24,222 nucleotides of DNA from Baffinella frigidus (lineage: Eukaryota > Cryptophyceae > Cryptomonadales > Baffinellaceae), in the NCBI GenBank assembly GCA_026770585.1, contig MU646624.1:379428-403649 (forward strand), in the 5' to 3' direction. The notes beneath the pieces are model-generated. The model was not told the origin of the DNA. It saw nothing but the letters and a program-made list of their open reading frames with translations, and did not search any database. Below, piece after piece: positions 1-8,059 of the stretch. How positions within the stretch are numbered: the first letter of the stretch is position 1; each line of letters begins with the position of its first letter. The position numbers and the translations under genes were made by a program.

Positions 1-229
1 CCCAAACTAGGACCGAAACCCGGAACCCGGAAACCGAAACCCGAAACCCGAAACCTGAAAACGAAAAACGAAGCCCGAAGCCCGAAAACTGAAACCCGAA
101 AACCGAGAACCGAAAACCGCAACCCGAAACCCAAAACCCGAAACCCGAAACCCGAAACCGAATGCCGAAACCCGAAACCCGAAACCATAAACCATAAATC
201 CTAAACCCTAAACCCTAAACCCTAAACCA
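1..229. repeat. Degenerate CCGAAAC/CCCGAAA heptamer tract passing into CCCTAAA
   Basis: Nearly every 6-8 bases contain a CCCGAAA-type word, with a few perfect CCCTAAA repeats at about 200-228. This is a variant of the algal/plant telomere-type repeat with G replacing T. Open frames here translate the repeat (GFGFRVSGF...) and are not genes. Confidence 0.9.
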
Positions 230-1160
230 GGCTGACAGCAACGAAGCAAGAAGTGGCAGAGCTGAAAAGCATAGGCCCTACACCCTACACCATAAACCAT
301 AAACCATAATCCCGAAACCCGAAACCCTCACCCAGGCTTGCGGCGACGAAGCAAGAAGTGACAGAGCTGAAAAGCACAGGAGGGAGGGGGCACCTTTCAC
401 GCTCAGGCTAGCACGGGATATCCCCCCAGGCTGAACTCGAACCCCGAAACCCGAAACCCTCACCCAGGCTGGCACAAACGAAGCAAGAAGTTGCAGAGTT
501 GAAAAGCACGGGAGGGAGCATGCAATCTCAGGCTAGCACCGGATATATCCGGATATGTAACCGGATACATCCGGATCCGGATATATCCGGATATACAATC
601 CGGATGTCCCAGGCTGAGCCCGAAACGCGAAATCAGGCCGGCACAAACGAAGCGAGAAGTGGCGGAGCTGAAAAGCACTGGGGGGAGCATGCACTCCCAG
701 GCTAGTACTGGATTTCCGGATATATAATCCGGATATATCCGGATATGTAATCCGGATATATCCAGATATATAATCCGGATATATCCGGATATATAATCCG
801 GATATATCCGGATACATAATCCGGATGTCCCAGGCTGAGCCCGAAACGCGAAATCAGGCTGGCACAAACGAAGCAAGAAGTGGCGGAGTTGAAAAGCACG
901 GGGGTGAGCATGCACTCTCAGGCTAGCACCGGATATATCCGGATATGTAACCGGATACATCCGGATATTAAATCCGGATGTATCTGGATGTATCATCCGG
1001 ATATTTTCGGATATATCATCCGGATATATCCGGATATATCATCCGGATGTATCCGGATATATAATCCCCAGGCTGAGCCCGAAACCCTCACCCAGGCTGG
1101 CACAAACGAAGCAAGAAGTGGCGGAGCTGAAAAGTACGGGAGGGAGCATGCACTCGCGCA
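230..1160 (+). repeat. Tandem macro-repeat carrying an exon-like LAQTKQEVAELK module
   Basis: Six copies of a module beginning CAGGCTGGCACAAACGAAGC start near 230, 335, 467, 636, 857 and 1096. The last spacings are about 221 and 239 bp. Each is preceded by CAG and runs through GAAGTGGCGGAGCTGAAAAG to GGGAGCATGCACTC. One frame reads LAQTKQEVAELKSTGGSMHS, an amphipathic, coiled-coil-like peptide, and the AG in front could be a splice acceptor. A second frame is also open (AGTNEARSGGAEKH), so the true frame is uncertain. It may be a tandemly amplified exon or simply a satellite derived from one. A fragment also occurs at about 1387-1420. Confidence 0.6.
535..1068. repeat. CCGGATATAT palindromic satellite blocks
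   Basis: Blocks at about 537-606, 710-824 and 928-1064 consist of iterated ATATATCCGGATATAT-type palindromes (core TCCGGA), about 22-24 bp per cycle. They alternate with the macro-repeat module. Both strands look alike, so the overlapping open frames (YPDISGLYIRIYPD) are mirror translations of the satellite. Confidence 0.85.
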
Positions 1161-1204
1161 GCCGGGGAGGGGGGGGGGGGCTCGGCCGCATTTGGACTGC
1201 CCAG

Positions 1205-1640
1205 GTGTGGTGCGGAGGGTGTGGGGTCGAGGGTCTAGGGTCTAGGGCGGAGGGTGGAGGGTGTAGGGTGCCCCCCGAGTGTGTGCTCCCATGGTGTAGG
1301 GTGTAGGGTCTAGGGTGTAGGGTCTAGGGTCTAGAGTCTATGGTGTACGGTGTAGTGTGTAGGGTGTGGGGTCTCGGGTGTAGGGTTGGAAAGCACCGAA
1401 GGGAGGATGCACTCGCGCGGCGGGGGGGGGGGGAGGGCTCGGCCGTATCTGTACCGCTCAAGAGTGGTGCGGAGGGTGTGGGTTTCAGGGTGTCGGGTGT
1501 AGGGTGTAGGGAGTAGGGTGCAGGGTGTAGGGTGTGGGGTTTGGGGTATACAGGGTGCAGGGTGTAGGGTGTAGGGTGTAGGAGGGGATCGGCCGCATGT
1601 GGACCGCACAGGTGGCCTACCTCTACTCAAAAGCCGAATG
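1205..1640. repeat. TGTAGGG/TCTAGGG heptamer tracts
   Basis: Two G-strand tracts (about 1205-1390 and 1470-1595) of GGGTGTA and GGGTCTA words flank a copy of GGAGGATGCACTCGCGCGG, the 3' end of the upstream macro-repeat module. The orientation is opposite to the CCCTAAA tracts elsewhere. No gene is seen here. Confidence 0.85.
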
Positions 1641-1689
1641 CTAGTTAAGTCAACGCCAGCGCAGTTTGGAAAACCAACACCCTACACGC

Positions 1690-2305
1690 TGCTGCGCAGC
1701 GTTCAGGGTGTAGGGTGTAGGGTGTGGGGTGCAGGGTGTAGGGTGTAGGGTGTAGGGTGTGGGGTGCAGGGATAAGGGAGTAAGGTTCGTTTCTCGCACG
1801 CTCGCAGCGACAGCGATCAGCTTTGAGTTCAAAGTGCCAAACGCTTTAGCTGACGACAAAAGCGAAACGACCCTGTTCATTCAGCGCACTCGCGCACACA
1901 CACCACGACTCTCTCTCTCTGGCTGAGGCCCCGAGATGTTTTTGACGGCTGACTCGTCTCCTGCTGCGCAGCGTGTGGGGTGTGGGGTGTGGGGTGTGGG
2001 GTGTAGGGTGCAGGGTGTAGGGTGTAGGGTGTAGGGTGTAGGGTGTAGGGTGTAGGGTGTAGGGAGTAAGGTTGCAGCCTGTTGACTCGCCTCCTTCTGC
2101 GCAGCGTGTAGGGTGTAGGGTGTAGGGTGCAGGGTGTAGGGTCTGGGGTGTAGGGTGTAGGGTGTAGGGTGTAGGGTGTAGGGTGTGGGGTGTAGGGTGT
2201 AGGGTGTAGGGTGTAGGGTGTAGGGTGTAGGGAGTAGGGTGTAGGGTGTAGGGTGTAGGGTGTAGGGTGTAGGGTGTAGGGTGTAGGGAGTAAGGGTTGC
2301 AACCG
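1690..2305. repeat. Three bounded (GGGTGTA)n tracts
   Basis: Tracts at about 1697-1785, 1969-2073 and 2099-2300 are almost pure GGGTGTA with occasional GGGTGTG or GGGTGCA. Each starts directly after CTGCGCAGCG and ends in GGGAGTAAGG followed by TTC or TTGC. Between them lie short unique stretches, including TCTCTCTCTC at about 1911-1921. The reverse-strand frames encoding TPYTLHP heptapeptides are repeat translations. Confidence 0.9.
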
Positions 2306-2404
2306 GGTGTCTCACCTCCTGGTCCTGATGCGCGCAGCAGGACCGCTCCTCTCTCGGATTGAGTTGTTGTTTGTTGCACCACCAAACCCCAACCCCGCAC
2401 GCAG

Positions 2405-2600
2405 GACCAACACTTCGGGATCGAGCACTCATTCCTCGCCTCGACGCGCGAGATCCGCTCCTCTCACCCTCCTGCCCCTGCCTCCACCACCACCACCAGC
2501 AGCAGTGCTGCCAGAGAAGGCACCACGCTGGTGGCGCCGCAAGGAGTGATGGGCCCGCCTCAGGACCAGAGATAGGCCCGCCTCAGGACCAGAGAGACCC
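2405..2600 (+). pseudogene. Exon-like module copy 1 (DQHFGIEHSFLAST...)
   Basis: After an acceptor-like CGCACGCAG the frame reads DQHFGIEHSFLASTREIR, then a Ser/Thr/Pro-rich stretch, then TTLVAPQGVMGPPQ. It is about the same length as the cleaner copy at 2818 but lacks its ARPSGGSYR end and has no clear donor. Instead, a duplicated GGCCCGCCTCAGGACCAGAG follows. I do not recognise the protein. It belongs to an array of six or more related modules between 2405 and 3743. Confidence 0.45.
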
Positions 2601-2650
2601 TCAGCCCTCAACTCCAAAAACCAAGTACCAAACCGCAATCCGTAACGCAG

Positions 2651-2697
2651 GACCAGCACTTCGGGATCGAGCACTCATTCCTCGCCTCAACCCTCGT
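2651..2697 (+). pseudogene. Truncated exon-like module copy 2
   Basis: GTAACGCAG is followed by the same DQHFGIEHSFLAST start as the neighbouring copies. The similarity stops after about 15 codons at CCTCAACCCTCG, where unrelated sequence begins. It is a 5' fragment of the module. Confidence 0.45.
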
Positions 2698-2817
2698 CAC
2701 CTGAACGCCAACGAGAGTGGCGGCTACCCCTAACCGTGTTGGTCCTGGTTCGGTGATTGGGGGTTGGGGTTGAGGGCTGAGGGGTTCTCTGGTCCTGAAC
2801 CCCACATCCTGACGCAG

Positions 2818-2993
2818 GACCAGCACTTCGGGATCGAGCACTCATTCCTCGCCTCAACGCGCGAGATCCGCGCCTCCAACCCTGCCTCCACCACCACCAG
2901 CGGTGCCAGGGAAGCTACCACGCTGGTGGCACCTCAGGGCGTCACAGGCCCGCCTCAGGGCGCCAGCGCCCGCCCGTCCGGCGGTTCATACAG
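2818..2993 (+). CDS. Exon-like module copy 3, best preserved of the array (partial CDS)
   Basis: This segment is bounded by TGACGCAG upstream and by CATACAG|GTGAGCC downstream, a good GT donor. It is open for 58 codons plus two bases, starting DQHFGIEHSFLASTREIRAS, then a Thr/Ser-rich spacer, then VAPQGVTGPPQ and ending ARPSGGSY. The composition (Ser, Thr, Pro, Gly, Ala) suggests a disordered or linker segment, and no known domain is recognised. Copies of its end with the same donor occur at 3186 and 3743. Repeated preservation of the AG and GT flanks argues for an exon, but a purely repetitive origin cannot be excluded. Confidence 0.45.
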
Positions 2994-3069
2994 GTGAGCC
3001 ACCCCCCGATGCGACTCGGTCGTAACCTACGGTAGGGTGGAGCGCTCTCCTACGGTAGGGGTGGAGCGA

Positions 3070-3186
3070 GAGCGCTCCTCTCACCCTGCCTCCACGACGA
3101 CGACGATGGAGGGTGGTGATGCTGCAGGGGGTGATGGGCCCGCCTCAGGGCGCCCTAAACTCCCGCCCTTCCGCCGGTTCATACAG
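3070..3186 (+). pseudogene. Exon-like module copy 4 (3' part)
   Basis: A CCTGCCTCCACGACGACGAC stretch leads into GTGATGGGCCCGCCTCAGGG and ends CGGTTCATACAG|GTAACAG, a donor-like site. The 5' half (DQHFGIEHSF) is missing. The segment between GGGCGCC and CCGGTTCATACAG has diverged, so the frame of the end is uncertain. Confidence 0.4.
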
Positions 3187-3255
3187 GTAACAGACACCCC
3201 TGGTTCAGTGTTAAGGGTTTAGGTCCATAGAGATGAGAGACACTTCGCACCCTCC

Positions 3256-3306
3256 CGCTCTCTCTCTCTCTCGCTCTCTCTCTCTCTCTCGCTCTCTCTC
3301 TCTCTC
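3256..3306. repeat. CT microsatellite
   Basis: Mostly uninterrupted CT dinucleotides with single CG interruptions. The REREREREREREG open frame on the minus strand is its translation. Confidence 0.95.
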
Positions 3307-3317
3307 CCTCCCCCCCC

Positions 3318-3425
3318 CCTGCCGCCACGACGACGAGAGGTGATGGGGGCAGGAGGGTGGTGGCGCCGCAGGGTGTGACGGGCCCGCCTCAGGACTCCAA
3401 CGCCCGCCCGTCCGGCGGTTCATAC
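3318..3425 (+). pseudogene. Exon-like module copy 5, interrupted by a MITE at its 3' end
   Basis: This is the same module end (GTGACGGGCCCGCCTCAGGA ... GTCCGGCGGTTCATAC). An inverted-repeat element begins at the base after CATAC. Sequence beyond the element resumes ATACAG|GTCAG, so the target duplication rebuilds the junction. A CT microsatellite (3256-3306) precedes it. Confidence 0.5.
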
Positions 3426-3573
3426 TTATCCGGGGAAACCTATTTTTCTTTCATTTGATTCCAATGAAAATTACTACACGAATGATTTAATATTACTAGT
3501 AAAAACGAACTGTGTAGTAATTTTCATAGCCATCAAATGAAAGAAAAATAGGTTTCCCCGGATAAATGGATAA
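3426..3573. mobile_element. MITE with 4-bp TSD (ATAC), TTATCC ends
   Basis: Arms TTATCCGGGGAAACC and GGTTTCCCCGGATAA form a near-perfect inverted repeat of about 35 bp. The inner palindrome carries GAAAATTACTACAC/GTGTAGTAATTTTC. ATAC precedes it (3422-3425) and ATAC follows at 3574-3577, if the right end is taken after the repeated GGATAA. Otherwise the right end is 3565 and the duplication is imperfect. No coding capacity. Confidence 0.8.
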
Positions 3574-3636
3574 ATACAGGTCAGCGACCTGGGTTTAGGA
3601 TTGAGGGCTCCGGGTTGAGGGGCGCTGGTTCGACGC

Positions 3637-3743
3637 TTGAGCGTGTCGTCGTCGCCGACGACGACGACGACGATGGTGGCGCCGCAGGGAGTGATAGGCC
3701 CGCCTCAGAGCGCCGACGCCCGCCCTTCCGGCGGTTCTTACAG
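3637..3743 (+). pseudogene. Exon-like module copy 6 (3' part)
   Basis: A GACGACGACGACGACG stretch leads into ATGGTGGCGCCGCAGGGAGT and the frame MVAPQGVIGPPQ. It ends CGGTTCTTACAG|GTGTGAG. The donor-like GT is retained. The 5' part is replaced by simple GAC repeats. Confidence 0.4.
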
Positions 3744-4020
3744 GTGTGAGCGAGAAGTGACTTCGCTTTCTGTGCCTGTAGGGGTCATACAGAGCGACAC
3801 CTCGAGGCGGCCTTTGGGGTGTACGCGTGAAGTTAGGTTAGGGTCTACGTGTCAAGTTAGGGTAGGGGTTAGGTGAGGGCCCCCGCTACGACGGGCCCGT
3901 TTCCGGGCGCCAACTTGGTTGAGGGTTGAGGGTGTAGGGTTTAAAGTTAAGGGTGTAGGGTTTAGAGTTTAGGTGTAGGGTGTAGGAAGGCCCTTCTGCG
4001 CCTGTCGATTCGTGCAGGTG
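3744..4020. other. Intron-like or intergenic stretch with degenerate heptamers
   Basis: It begins with the GT of the preceding module, contains TTAGGGT/GTTGAGG words at about 3832-3990 and ends CGATTCGTGCAG|GTGAGG. A second CCTGTAGGGGTCATACAG lies at 3775-3791. No coding frame is supported. Confidence 0.4.
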
Positions 4021-4021
4021 A

Positions 4022-4185
4022 GGGAGGGGGGAAGTGACTGTGTAAGTCAATGTGGATATGTCAACATGGATTTTTTACTGTTATGTGGATATGTCAACAT
4101 GGATTTTTTAACTTTGACTTATACAGTCACTTCCCCCCTCCACATCCACGTGTGGACATGTCAACATGGATTTTTTACTGTTAAG
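4022..4185. repeat. Foldback with internal 33-bp direct repeats
   Basis: Arms GGAGGGGGGAAGTGACTG (from 4023) and CAGTCACTTCCCCCCTCC (to about 4141) are inverted. Between and beyond them, TGTGGATATGTCAACATGGA starts at 4051 and 4084, with a variant (TGTGGACATG) at 4152. The third copy lies outside the right arm. No target duplication could be identified. Confidence 0.75.
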
Positions 4186-4379
4186 ACATCGGCAGGCCTG
4201 CACGTTGTCAAGCAAAACCTAAACCCGAAACCCCGCGGCGCATGGGGCGGGGTTCATTCGAGGAGAAGGACACGGAGAGGCTGCGCTGCCAAATCATACA
4301 GTCTACCGCATTGCCATGGGACCCCTCGCTCAGTCTCAGTCTGATTCTCTTTGGAAAAACCAGGGGCGCGGGGTTCGTC

Positions 4380-4805
4380 CTGAACCCTAAACCCTAAACC
4401 CTAAACCCTGACCCCTAAACCCTAAACCCTAAACCCTAAACCCTAAACCCTAAACCCTGAAATCCTAAACCCCCAACCCGAAACCTCAGGGGACGGGGTG
4501 CGGTGGAGGAGAGGGGGGTGCGGAGCCAGAGCGTTCTCAGCTGGGAGGCATCACCCCCAAACCCAGAACCCAGAACCCTAAACCTAGATTCTAAACCCTG
4601 AACTAAACCCTACACCCTAAACCCTAAACCCTAAACCCTGAACCCTGAACTCTACTCCCTCAACCCTCAACTCTAAAGCCTAAACCCTAAACCCCAAACC
4701 CAAAACCCCAAACCCCAAACCCCAAACCCCAAACCCCAAACCCCAAACCCCACACCCCACACCCCATACCCCACACCCCAAACCCCAAACCCCAAACCCT
4801 AAACC
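4380..4805. repeat. CCCTAAA and CCCCAAA heptamer tracts
   Basis: 4380-4470 is mainly CCCTAAA. 4556-4690 is mixed CCCTAAA/CCCTGAA. 4690-4795 is mainly CCCCAAA with CCCCACA variants. A unique segment at about 4483-4555 separates the first two. The FGVWGLG open frame on the minus strand is repeat translation. Confidence 0.9.
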
Positions 4806-4828
4806 CGGAAGCAGGTAGGGGGGGAGGG

Positions 4829-5100
4829 GTTGGAGGGGCCAGACGGGACGTGGTCAGTCGACAGAGCGGCACGAGAAGCGGTCACCCCGAAACCCTAACT
4901 ACTCCTAACTACTCAAAATCGTTGGCCCGTATTTCGTCAGAGTCATTTCGACTCAACAGTTTGCCTCAAGAGAAGCGGTCACCCGCCCGCCCGATCTGAC
5001 TTGAGTTGTTCTGATTTGGGGTTGGGGGTTGGAGGGGCCAGACGGGACGTGGTCAGTCGACCGGGCGGCAAGAGAAGCGGCCACCCGCCCGATCTGACCA
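4829..5100 (+). repeat. Duplicated GGTTGGAGGGGCCAGACGGG segment
   Basis: About 55 bp at 4829-4886 and again at 5028-5085 are nearly identical (GACGGGACGTGGTCAGTCGA..., then GAGAAGCGGTCACCC or GGCCACCC). A third fragment, AAGAGAAGCGGTCACCCGCC, lies at about 4969-4988. Period about 199 bp. The segment may descend from an exon, but the frame is not clear. Confidence 0.7.
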
Positions 5101-5110
5101 CGCAGCGGGC

Positions 5111-5260
5111 TTCCAAGCGATTTTCGGCACATTTTGGGCCGAGTTTCCGTTACCGTATCCGTAGGAAACCCCCTCTGACCCTACGGGTTTCCTACCGTAG
5201 GGTCCTAGGTCTTATCGCTTAGGGGTTATTCGAAATCCCTTCGAAGTCCGCTGTGTGGCC
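5111..5260. repeat. Fragment of a CCTACGGTAGG-core inverted element (family D)
   Basis: GTAGGAAACCC and GGGTTTCCTAC form a hairpin near 5161-5195. It is followed by CCGTAGGGTCCTAGGTCTTATCGCTTAGGGGTTATTC, split here only for description. The reverse complement of this part recurs at 12178-12250. Full terminal repeats are not visible. Confidence 0.6.
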
Positions 5261-5455
5261 TGACATATTTTCGTTTGGGGTTTGGGGTTCAGGGTTGAAG
5301 GCTGCAAGAGAATCGGTTTTTCCGAACCCCTAAATCCTACACCCCACATTCTACACCCTGGACACTCTAAACCCTTAAGGTCCCTTTGGTGAGTCGACAG
5401 GGACCTTTCTCCCCCAAACCCGAATCCGAAACCTTAAACTCGGTCTCTCGCTCAT

Positions 5456-5575
5456 GCTTTTCTTCTTCTTCTTCTTCTTCTTCTTCTCTTCTTCTTCATC
5501 TTCTTCTTCTTCTTCTTCTTCTTCTTGGCTTTCTTCTTCTCTTTCTTCTTGTCCTTCTTCTTCTTCTCTATCTTT
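5456..5575. repeat. CTT trinucleotide microsatellite
   Basis: CTT/TTC repeats with few interruptions. The poly-Ser/Leu (+) and poly-Lys (-) open frames here are repeat translations. Confidence 0.95.
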
Positions 5576-5614
5576 TTGTTAACTCTTGAGCCTAGAAACG
5601 AGTGATCCAAAAGT

Positions 5615-5945
5615 CTAGCAATCCGATGAGATGCAACCCCGCACTGGCCATTGCAGCAGGGGGTGCAGACATTTGCAAGGATTCTCATACGGGCGCCCCT
5701 ACAATAGAAAGAGGGCCTGCCCTCTTTCTACTATGGAGGGCTTCACATCCGTAGTGGGCGCGCTCCAGTGAATTGATCAACTGAAATGCAATCCCGCACT
5801 GGCCATTGCAGCAGGGGCGTCATTTGCACGGATTCTCATAGGGGCGCCCTGCCCTCTCTCTACCATGGAGGGCTTCAGACCCGTAGTAGGCGCGCTCCAG
5901 CCAAATGATCAGCTGAAGTGCAATCCCGCACAGGTGATTGCAGCC
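5615..5945. repeat. Tandem duplication, period about 160 bp
   Basis: ATCCCGCACTGGCCATTGCA recurs (about 5635, 5793, with a shorter variant at about 5925). The CATTTGCA(A/C)GGATTCTCATA and CCGTAGTGGGCGCGCTCCAG segments recur in the same order. Copy 1 also contains a small hairpin, GAAAGAGGGC...GCCCTCTTTC (5707-5729). No coding function recognised. Confidence 0.8.
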
Positions 5946-6049
5946 GCGGCCGCCGCCCCTGCACCCTTCTCCCGAAACCGTACATCTGCAACCCTACAGC
6001 CAAAACCTTAGAGTCGAGGTAAACCCTCAACGGTGATGGATCGACACAG

Positions 6050-6150
6050 GTGATTGCAGCAGGGGCGGCAGCCGCGGCAGCTGCCATTGCCCACCGCGAA
6101 CAGGCAAGCACCAACCCTCAACGCGCCTAAACCTGAAACCCCACACGCTG
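6050..6150. other. Copies of the TGCCATTGCCCAYCGCGAAC module, start of the palindromic domain
   Basis: Contains GGTGATTGCAGCAGGGGCGG and GCAGCTGCCATTGCCCACCG followed by CGAACAGGCAAGCACCAACC. The latter recurs at about 6450, 6550 and 6650, and inverted at about 6390. No gene evident. Confidence 0.5.
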
Positions 6151-6152
6151 TT

Positions 6153-6312
6153 CCTTGGTCGGATAGCGAGGGGGCAAACGGATCTTTTTAATGCGGGTAC
6201 GAATTCAAAATTTGGTACCAGTCGCGTCCAGTTTGTACTGGGCTTCAGCTCCCATCGGGAGCTGAAGGCAATAAATACCCGATCCATTTGCCCCCTCGCT
6301 ATCCGAGCAAGG
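6153..6312. repeat. Inverted-repeat element, CCTTGGTCGG...CCGAGCAAGG
   Basis: Arms GGATAGCGAGGGGGCAAACG and its complement (ending at about 6306) pair over about 30 bp with one or two mismatches. Inside is a second hairpin, CTTCAGCTCCC...GGGAGCTGAAG (6243-6267). No convincing target duplication. Confidence 0.75.
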
Positions 6313-6436
6313 CTGCCACATCCACGATATTGTGTGGCGGCGGCGGCAGCTGCCATGGATGCAGGAGAACTCCTGCATCCATGGCAGCATGTGTGGAGGG
6401 CTTGATGCCTGTTCACAATATCGTGGAGGTGGCAGA
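6312..6436. repeat. Nested palindromes with a perfect 38-bp inner hairpin
   Basis: Outer arms GCCACATCCACGATATTGTG and CACAATATCGTGGAGGTGGC enclose CTGCCATGGATGCAGGAG / CTCCTGCATCCATGGCAG (6350-6387), which has 18-bp arms and a 2-nt loop. Confidence 0.85.
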
Positions 6437-6439
6437 ACG

Positions 6440-6695
6440 CCTGCCCCCCAGCTGCCATTGCCCATCGCGAACAGGCATCAAGCCCTCCACACATGCTGTT
6501 CTCCTGCATCCATGACGATTGTGTGCCATGCAATGTCTGCCCGGCAATGGCAGCACGATGGGCAATGGCAGCATGCTCATCGCGAACAGGCATCAAGCCC
6601 TCCACACATTGGAGGGCGCCAACACTCAGGCAATCACAAGCCCTCCACACAGCTGCCATTGCCCATCGCGAACAGGCATCAAGCCCTCCACACAT
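6440..6695. repeat. Direct copies of GCATCAAGCCCTCCACACAT module
   Basis: The string CGAACAGGCATCAAGCCCTC followed by CACACAT occurs at about 6468, 6581 and 6668, and in reverse complement at 6389-6416. After the first copy comes GCTGTTCTCCTGCATCCATG, the sequence that follows the MITE at 6874. Confidence 0.8.
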
Positions 6696-6874
6696 TAATA
6701 GCGGCGCAACCTATAATTAGTTTTGTAAAGTAACTCGTTCCTGGTACAAATTATAAAACAAGACCTCGTTTAAAAAGGAATTGGAGCCCTTTTTAGTTTT
6801 AAATGGACCTTGTTTTATAATTTGTACCAGAATGAGTTGCTTTACAAAACTAATTATAGGTTGCGAGCCTATGA
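6696..6874. mobile_element. MITE with 4-bp TSD (ACAT), TAAT/TCAT ends
   Basis: Starts TAATAGCGGCGCAACCTATA and ends with TATAGGTTGCGAGCCTATGA. The inverted repeat is about 70 bp with few mismatches, AT-rich inside. ACAT flanks both sides (6692-6695, 6875-6878). The uninterrupted site CCACACATGCTGTTCTCCTG exists at about 6485-6505. No coding capacity. Confidence 0.9.
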
Positions 6875-7022
6875 ACATGCTGTTCTCCTGCGTCCATGAC
6901 GATTGGGTGCCATGCAATTGCCTGAGTGTTGGCGTTTTGCGCTGGTCAGGCGTGGGTGGGAGGGCTGAATGGTGGGTTGCTCCTGCTGGCGCTTCAGAGC
7001 AGAGCAGTCACTCGCTGGTCAA

Positions 7023-7202
7023 ACTGAGTGGCTAGCTAGTCAGACTGAGTGGCTAGCTAGTCAGACTGAGTGGCTAGCTAGTCAGACTGAGTGGCTAGCT
7101 AGTCAGACTGAGTGGCTAGCTAGTCACACTGAGTGGCTAGCTAGTCACACTGAGTGGCTAGCTAGTCACACTGAGTGGCTAGCTAGTCACACTGAGTGGC
7201 TG
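7023..7202 (+). repeat. 21-bp minisatellite, ACTGAGTGGCTAGCTAGTCA(G/C)
   Basis: Eight full units plus a partial one. The unit is 21 bp, so one frame reads a seven-residue repeat ASQTEWL/ASHTEWL (open frame 6969-7271). The first four units end CAG and the next four CAC, a block-wise change. No gene context supports translation. Confidence 0.9.
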
Positions 7203-7362
7203 CGTGCTTCTTCCTCTTTTCGTGCTCCTTCCTCTTTTCCAGAGCAGAGTGTCACTCGAATGTCTGAGTGAGTGGGTGCCCTCCGGCAGTCGCGGGCGGC
7301 AGGGCTAAATGTGTGGGTGCTCCTGCAGGCGCCTCAGAGCAGAGTTCTGCTCTGTCTATCAC

Positions 7363-7475
7363 CATCACGACTGGTCACTACCACTGACTATCACTATCAC
7401 GACTGGTCACTATCAGTGACTATCACCATCACGACTGGTCACTACCAGTGACTATCACGATCACGACTGACTTGC
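7363..7475. repeat. 32-bp tandem repeat ATCACGACTGGTCACTACCA...
   Basis: Three full units of about 32 bp (ATCACGACTGGTCACTA then CC(A/T)...GACTATCAC) and a partial fourth. The motif also appears once at 7697-7745 in the next 260-bp unit. Confidence 0.8.
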
Positions 7476-8059
7476 GCTACGTGTTCCTTCCTCTGTCCCA
7501 GAGCAGAGTGCCACTAGAAGGTCTGAGTGAGTGTCCTCTGGCAGGCGCGGGTGGCAGGGCTCGAGGAGGTGTCATAAACCCTAAACCCTAAACCAGACAG
7601 GAATAGTTTGCAGGGCGTTCTGTAGCGGCAAGGGATGGGTGAGTGTTTCGCGTGGGTCTTGGGGATGGCTGAGTGATGGCGTTTTTGAAATGGGCTATCA
7701 CGACTGGTCACTACCACTGACTATCACGATCACGACTGACTTGCTACGTGTTCCTTCCTCTGTCCCAGAGCAGAGTGTCACCAGAAGGTCTGCCCGCGTG
7801 ACCGGTCACGCGGACGCCGAAGCCAGACGGTCGGTCGTGACTGCCTTGTCAGGGCTCGAGGAGGAACTTGGAGTTTGCAGGGAGCAAGACAGTGGCATGC
7901 GAATGACTGAGTGTCACTCAGTAGACACGTTTTTGGAATGGGCCTATGCTCCTTGGTCTGAGGGCTTCAGAAAAGCTTTTCTGGTATGGGCAGGGTAGGA
8001 ACAGTATGCAAGTAGTACTGAAGTGTCACTGGAATGTCTGAGTGGTTGCCCTCTGGCAG

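Noticed and set aside
1-235. True left telomere
   Set aside because: The C-strand orientation would fit, but the repeat is highly degenerate (CCCGAAA) and joins directly to a macro-repeat; nothing shows it is terminal.
460-996. Minus-strand 178-codon frame (YPDISGLYIRIYPD...)
   Set aside because: Translation of the CCGGATATAT satellite; similar peptides arise in other frames because the satellite is palindromic.
1846-2432. Long minus-strand open frames rich in TPYTLHP
   Set aside because: They are the translation of GGGTGTA heptamers in all three minus-strand frames; no start context, domain or codon bias.
5386-5688. Poly-Ser/Leu and poly-Lys frames
   Set aside because: CTT microsatellite read in two directions.
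6153-6312. 4-bp target duplication GCTG for the CCTTGGTCGG element
   Set aside because: GCTG at 6147-6150 and 6312-6315 would require ends that do not match as inverted repeats, so it is not claimed.
6027-6733. Several 75-222 codon frames with Cys/His-rich peptides on both strands
   Set aside because: They run through inverted copies of the same GCCATTGCCCATCGCGAACA module and cross hairpins; Cys/His spacing fits no zinc-binding family.
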